Of a stretch of DNA of 8,629 nucleotides, positions 5,746-8,629 are shown piece by piece. Made by a program: the position numbers and the translations under genes. The notes below the pieces were generated by a model. The model was given only the letters and a program-made list of their open reading frames with translations, searched no databases and had not been told where the DNA came from. The DNA lies in contig NZ_JACRSQ010000054.1 in assembly GCF_014384895.1 (NCBI RefSeq), forward strand, positions 1 through 8,629, read 5' to 3'. The number at the start of each line of letters is the position of its first letter. Positions within the stretch are counted from its first letter, which is position 1. The DNA comes from Bianquea renquensis (lineage in GTDB: Bacteria > Bacillota > Clostridia > Lachnospirales > Bianqueaceae).

Positions 5746-5979
5746 ATGTATTTTAATGACGATACAGATGTCCTGATAAACCTTGCAGGCATCAAAGATC
5801 CAGAGCTTCTTCATCAGGCAGAAGAGGATATCACAAACCTGGCAATGACGAATATCTATAATCAGCAGTATGAGAAATTCAATACGGAAACGTTAAAGGA
5901 TATCCACCGCATTATTTTCGGCCAGATATATGATTGGGCAGGAGAATTCCGCTCAATTAAAGCGAAACGGGCAGCATGA
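5746..5979 (+). pseudogene. Fic/Doc-family protein, N-terminal stub
   Basis: The 77-residue frame matches the N-terminal part of Fic-domain proteins: 'TDVLINLAGIKDPELLHQAE' (7-26), then 'LKDIHRIIFGQIYDWAGEFR' (50-69), the conserved helix and turn before the Fic core. Fic enzymes transfer AMP or another nucleotide part to target proteins through an HPFx(D/E)GNGR motif, which is absent here because the frame ends 8 residues after 'GEFR'; no continuation is found in other frames. The start may also be damaged: GAGAGGA (5724-5730) is correctly spaced for a CTG at 5736, and removing one T from the run at 5751-5754 would join 'LNKYVF' to 'NDDTDV', hinting at an original start there. The ATG at 5746 is 15 bases from that site. 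It cannot be catalytically active. It belongs to a decayed accessory island with DUF3990 and DUF3791. Confidence 0.75.
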
Positions 5980-6149
5980 TAAAGACAAGGTATCGATTCA
6001 AATTATGAATATCTTGAAGAGATTTTCTCTGATCCGATTTACAGGGTACTGTTATCATACATATTTATTTACTTTTTGAGTTGCCTTGGTTATCATATAG
6101 GTGGGTGATATTTGGAAGCTTGCTGATAGTAAAAAATGGAGGTTCATCT
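5980..6149 (+). other. Degraded stretch between the Fic stub and the DUF3990 remnant
   Basis: There is no convincing gene here. One frame is open from 5989 to 6108 and begins 'GIDSNYEYLEEIFSDPIYRV', which looks protein-like at first, but it has no start codon or ribosome binding site and turns hydrophobic ('LLSYIFIYFLSCLGY') before stopping. It may be the scrap of another lost gene of the island. I do not recognise the family. Confidence 0.3.
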
Positions 6150-6518
6150 ATGATTTTATATCATGGCAGTAATGTGATTGTGGATAAACCGAGGTTGATT
6201 CGGCAGAACAGGACGCTGGATTTTGGCAGCGGCTTTTATACAACGACCACCCCATATGAGCATTTATGAGATTGGGAAATAGAAGAACTGAAAGACAAAT
6301 TTAAGCTACTTATCTTCCCTGAAGCAAATGAGGAATGGTTGGATTTTGTCTATGCGAACCGAGGCGGCAATTATCAGGGAGAGCAATTTGATATGGTATT
6401 CGGCCCGGTGGCAAACGATACAATTTACCGGACTTTCATTGCCTACGAGGAAGGAATTCTGACAAAAGAGGAAACAATTGCCCGGTTAAAGGATCACCTA
6501 CCCGGAGGAGGCATGAAT
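6150..6518 (+). pseudogene. DUF3990 protein, ADP-ribosyltransferase-like, internally deleted
   Basis: TGGAGG (6137-6142) sits 7 bases before ATG 6150, and the frame starts 'MILYHGSNVIVDKPRLI' then 'TLDFGSGFYTTTTP', typical of DUF3990. The 'YHGS' and 'GFYTTT' segments resemble the first two motifs of H-Y-E ADP-ribosyltransferases, so a nucleotide-transfer role is a family-level inference. After 39 residues a TGA (6267-6269) interrupts; the same frame then resumes with 'WEIEELKDKFKLLIFPEANE' and 'EWLDFVYANRGGNYQGEQFD', 'MVFGPVANDTIYRTF' and 'LTKEETIARLKDHL', all DUF3990-like. Roughly 20 residues normally found between the two parts seem to be missing, consistent with an in-frame deletion. The C-terminal end also looks shortened and runs directly into the DUF3791 start without a stop codon, so an in-frame chimera from 6339 to 6731 is open. 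The protein is probably non-functional. Confidence 0.75.
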
Positions 6519-6731
6519 ATGGATGACAAGACGAATTTTGTCGTGTACTGTATTGAGGAATACAAAGCTGCTAAAGGGCTGGACGGCAAGGGAGTGATCG
6601 ACCTGTTCAACCGTTACTGTGTAATTGACTATATCCGTGACTATTACGAGGCGCTGCACGCGACCGGCAGGCAGTATATCGTGGATGATATCAGTATGTA
6701 TATTGAGGCCAGGCAGCCTTTTATGGCATAA
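6519..6731 (+). CDS. DUF3791 family small protein
   Basis: A 70-residue protein starting 'MDDKTNFVVYCIEEYKAAKG' and continuing 'GVIDLFNRYCVIDYIRDYYE' and 'LHATGRQYIVDDISMYIEAR', the full span of DUF3791. GGAGGAGG (6504-6511) is 7 bases before ATG 6519, which decides the start; ATG 6513 is too close to it. The frame is open upstream into the DUF3990 remnant, so a larger fused product could be made only if translation began upstream. DUF3791 genes are often found beside DUF3990 genes, which suggests that the pair works together, perhaps as toxin (DUF3990) and antitoxin or chaperone (DUF3791); that role is inference. It is predicted soluble, helical and mildly acidic, without membrane segments. 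Here it is the only undamaged member of the island and is followed by a terminator. Confidence 0.8.
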   Translation: MDDKTNFVVYCIEEYKAAKGLDGKGVIDLFNRYCVIDYIRDYYEALHATGRQYIVDDISMYIEARQPFMA

Positions 6732-6809
6732 GGCTTGAACTTCCCACTCTTGCCCTTGAGGAACATGGGGAACGTGAAGGAGTAAGAACGAAAGAAATAA
6801 ATTTATATA

Positions 6810-6842
6810 AACCGTGTTCAAATCCAAGCGAACACAGTTTTT
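6810..6842 (+). terminator. Intrinsic terminator after DUF3791
   Basis: AACCGTGTTC (6810-6819) pairs with GAACACAGTT (6830-6839), ten positions with one C-A mismatch, around a 10-base loop; five T residues follow at 6838-6842. It ends the accessory island about 80 bases after the DUF3791 stop and insulates the regulator gene downstream. Confidence 0.7.
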
Positions 6843-6893
6843 CCATGGACAATATTGAGCATTTTAAGACATAACTTTTACTCCGCTATTTAG

Positions 6894-6899
6894 TATAAT
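6894..6899 (+). promoter_or_regulatory. -10 box for the AraC-type gene
   Basis: TATAAT lies 23 bases before the chosen ATG at 6922. No good -35 is present: CATAAC at 6870-6875, 18 bases upstream, is weak. This suggests either an activated promoter or low basal expression. The short leader leaves little room for RNA-based control. Confidence 0.5.
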
Positions 6900-6921
6900 G
6901 GTGAGCATAGGAGGAACCACC

Positions 6922-8490
6922 ATGAACTGGATACAAAGTCTGACAAAAGCGATTCAATATATTGAAAGCAACCTGACCCATGATATCACAGTAAATGACG
7001 TAGCGAATCATGTGTACGCTTCCAATGCTCATTATCAACGTGTATTTTCTTTGGTAACCGGAATCACTATCGGCGACTATATCCGGAATAGGCGCTTGAG
7101 TTTAGCCGGACAGGATTTATTGCTATCAAAGAACAGAATCATTGATGTTGCCATGAAATATCAATATGATTCACAGGAGAGTTTTTCAAAGGCTTTCACC
7201 CGGTTTCATGGCATAACTCCCCATAGCGCACGGAAACAAGGCCATCGGTTGAAATACTTCCGTCCGCTGACCATCAATATTGTCATTCAAGGAGGATTTG
7301 ATATGGCAAGCAATCGTGAAATTTTATCAATAGCGCAATACTCATCATATGAGTCGGATCCCATGGAAAAACTGCTTGCTGGCGCGGAATCGCCCCGTGT
7401 ATCAAACAAAATAAAGGAATACAAAAAAATTGAGCCCTGGCAAAATTATTTTCTTTGCTCCGCCATTTGTTCTGTTGGACTCAAATTAGGGTCGGGCATT
7501 GATGACTACAAGTTTTATGCTAATTTTACGGGAGATAATTTCACTTATCTGTATTCAGAAGAAGTCGGCAATCCTGAAAATTTGCAATGCGACAGCGGCG
7601 TGACAAGTTATTTCTTTGTACCGCAATTCGTTAAAAAAGCATATGCCGCTTTCGGGTATGACTGCATTTATATTTCAAACAGCGAGATCAAAAAGGATTT
7701 CCGTGCGGTGATGAACGCCATCAAAACGTCGGTTGATAAAGATATACCTGTTCTGGCTTGGGGCATGGGCAATGTGACGTGTTCAATGACAGAAGCGAAT
7801 GGGATGATAAGGTGGGATCGGTATGACCCACTGTCGGAAGGGTGTCTGATTGGCGGCTATGATGAAAATGATGTGCTATATGTCAATCTCTATCCCGGCC
7901 CAGAACGTCTGCCGGAGGATTCAGTGGATGAGTATGGCTATTCAGCCATCACAAACGGGTTGGACACCACATATGGATTGTTTTTCGCGGGCGAAAAACT
8001 TTCAAAGACAGATATGCGTCAAAATTATCAAAGCGTGATTGACTCAATTCCTACATTTTTGACCCTGCCCCCAACTGAAGGGAATTGCGGTATGTATGTG
8101 TTTGGTAAAACGGCGTTTGCAACCTGGGCGGAGACACTTGAAACCGACTCTTTTTTTGAAAACAAAACAGATGAACAACTCAACGGTATTTGCTGGAATT
8201 TGCATTCCTCTCCCTATTGTTGTGTCTGTACCAGTTCGGCGTACGACTTTTTCAAAGGCGTAACCGAACAATATCCCGATTTGACTATGGCTGCAACACT
8301 ATTACCGCTATATAAGAAAATGCAGGATTACAAGGATGCAATTTGGACAATTCAAGGGGGCTTCTACACGCCAATTGATAAGCTCAGAACACATGAGTTC
8401 AGAGTACAGATTGCGGATATTCTGCGGAAAATGGGCGGTGTATGCGATGAAATTGTAATGGCATATGGAGAGGTAAGCGAAACAAATTAG
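6922..8490 (+). CDS. AraC-family regulator fused to a large C-terminal domain, possibly BtrH/C39-peptidase-like
   Basis: A 522-residue, probably cytoplasmic protein. Residues 4-108 form two helix-turn-helix motifs of the AraC/XylS type: 'ITVNDVANHVYASNAHYQRV' (22-41) and 'IIDVAMKYQYDSQESFSKAF' (73-92), ending in 'TRFHGITPHSARK'. After a linker (110-130), about 390 residues carry the sensory or catalytic part. It holds 'YFLCSAICSVGLKLGSG' (176-192), 'DIPVLAWGMGN' (274-284), 'EGCLIGGYDENDVLYVNLYP' (306-325) and 'GKTAFATWAETL' (395-406). The Cys-containing start, the 'PVLAWG' strand and the 'GGYD' turn suggest a papain/C39-type or BtrH-N fold; this is pattern recognition, not proof. The shorter GyrI-like effector domain usual after an N-terminal AraC HTH is not apparent. 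It has many cysteines, including 'CCVC' at 433-436. The start is ATG 6922 because AGGAGG (6909-6914) is 7 bases upstream. It stands alone, so the target is unknown and autoregulation is possible. Confidence 0.85.
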   Translation: MNWIQSLTKAIQYIESNLTHDITVNDVANHVYASNAHYQRVFSLVTGITIGDYIRNRRLSLAGQDLLLSKNRIIDVAMKYQYDSQESFSKAFTRFHGITPHSARKQGHRLKYFRPLTINIVIQGGFDMASNREILSIAQYSSYESDPMEKLLAGAESPRVSNKIKEYKKIEPWQNYFLCSAICSVGLKLGSGIDDYKFYANFTGDNFTYLYSEEVGNPENLQCDSGVTSYFFVPQFVKKAYAAFGYDCIYISNSEIKKDFRAVMNAIKTSVDKDIPVLAWGMGNVTCSMTEANGMIRWDRYDPLSEGCLIGGYDENDVLYVNLYPGPERLPEDSVDEYGYSAITNGLDTTYGLFFAGEKLSKTDMRQNYQSVIDSIPTFLTLPPTEGNCGMYVFGKTAFATWAETLETDSFFENKTDEQLNGICWNLHSSPYCCVCTSSAYDFFKGVTEQYPDLTMAATLLPLYKKMQDYKDAIWTIQGGFYTPIDKLRTHEFRVQIADILRKMGGVCDEIVMAYGEVSETN

Positions 8491-8510
8491 GTCTCTTTAT
8501 GAAGGATTGA

Positions 8511-8597
8511 CTTGATGAGCTGGACGAAATTGATCAGCAGTTCCGGTTCGGCGAAAAACAACTCAGAGAACTGGTGGTGAAGGGAATTGAAAAATAA
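8511..8597 (+). pseudogene. Short C-terminal gene scrap at the window edge
   Basis: After the AraC-type gene an open stretch reads 'LDELDEIDQQFRFGEKQLRE' and 'LVVKGIEK' then TAA. It is strongly charged and protein-like but has no start codon; a TGA (8508-8510) precedes it, and the ATG at 8499 gives only three codons before that stop. It looks like the tail of a lost gene. The family is not recognised. Confidence 0.3.
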
Positions 8598-8629
8598 GAG
8601 AGTATGGGCCTGTATGAAACCATTTACGG

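Noticed and set aside
6081..6149. Upstream extension of the DUF3990 frame from a TTG at 6081
   Set aside because: TGGAGG sits 7 bases before ATG 6150, where the family N terminus starts; the extension has no family similarity.
6498..6827. 109-codon minus-strand frame across DUF3791 and the terminator
   Set aside because: It overlaps the recognisable DUF3791 gene and the terminator, has no clear ribosome binding site, and shows no familiar motif.
6898..6921. Earlier start of the AraC-type protein at 6898
   Set aside because: This ATG overlaps the -10 box and has no ribosome binding site; AGGAGG at 6909-6914 serves ATG 6922.
1..8629. CRISPR array, tRNA or rRNA genes
   Set aside because: I saw no regularly spaced repeats with unique spacers, and no tRNA cloverleaf or rRNA signature on either strand. 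A dedicated scan was not possible here.

Overview
This looks like a segment of a low-to-mid GC Gram-positive chromosome, most likely Clostridia and possibly a gut Lachnospiraceae/Oscillospiraceae type. The reasons are strong AGGAGG-type ribosome binding sites, intrinsic terminators with T tracts, a clostridial-style long threonine synthase next to queA, and DUF3990/DUF3791 genes, which are common in such genomes. The genus cannot be fixed from the sequence alone.

Layout. (1) 105-1241: a serine hydrolase of the class C beta-lactamase/penicillin-binding-protein family, without a signal peptide and with an altered second active-site motif. (2) 1320-2890: a graveyard of mobile DNA. It holds a frameshifted C-terminal scrap of an IS1182-type transposase, then the last ~50 bases of a group II intron (domain VI with its bulged branch-point A), which abuts and appears inserted into an inverted IS3-family element. 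The IS3 element has lost its start codon, carries a frameshift and two nonsense codons, and lacks its far end. It still shows a canonical A AAA AAC -1 frameshift heptamer and a D-D-(35)-E triad. (3) 2936-5630: the conserved core, an extended -10 promoter, thrC (threonine synthase), queA (queuosine pathway) 13 bases later, and a strong intrinsic terminator. (4) 5701-6842: a 24-base perfect palindrome followed by a decaying accessory island: a Fic-family N-terminal stub, a broken DUF3990 gene (ADP-ribosyltransferase-like by motif) and an intact DUF3791 gene with its own ribosome binding site, closed by a terminator. (5) 6894-8490: an AraC-type regulator with its DNA-binding domain at the N terminus, joined to ~390 residues that look enzyme-like (possibly BtrH/C39-peptidase-like), followed by a short gene scrap at the window edge.

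Working together: thrC and queA are almost certainly co-transcribed, although threonine synthesis and tRNA modification are not biochemically linked. The other genes are separate units. The most interesting items are the AraC fusion protein, the DUF3990/DUF3791/Fic island in which only the small partner survives, and the readable order of nested mobile-element decay. I do not see a clearly new multi-gene system; the AraC fusion is the best candidate for undescribed biology.
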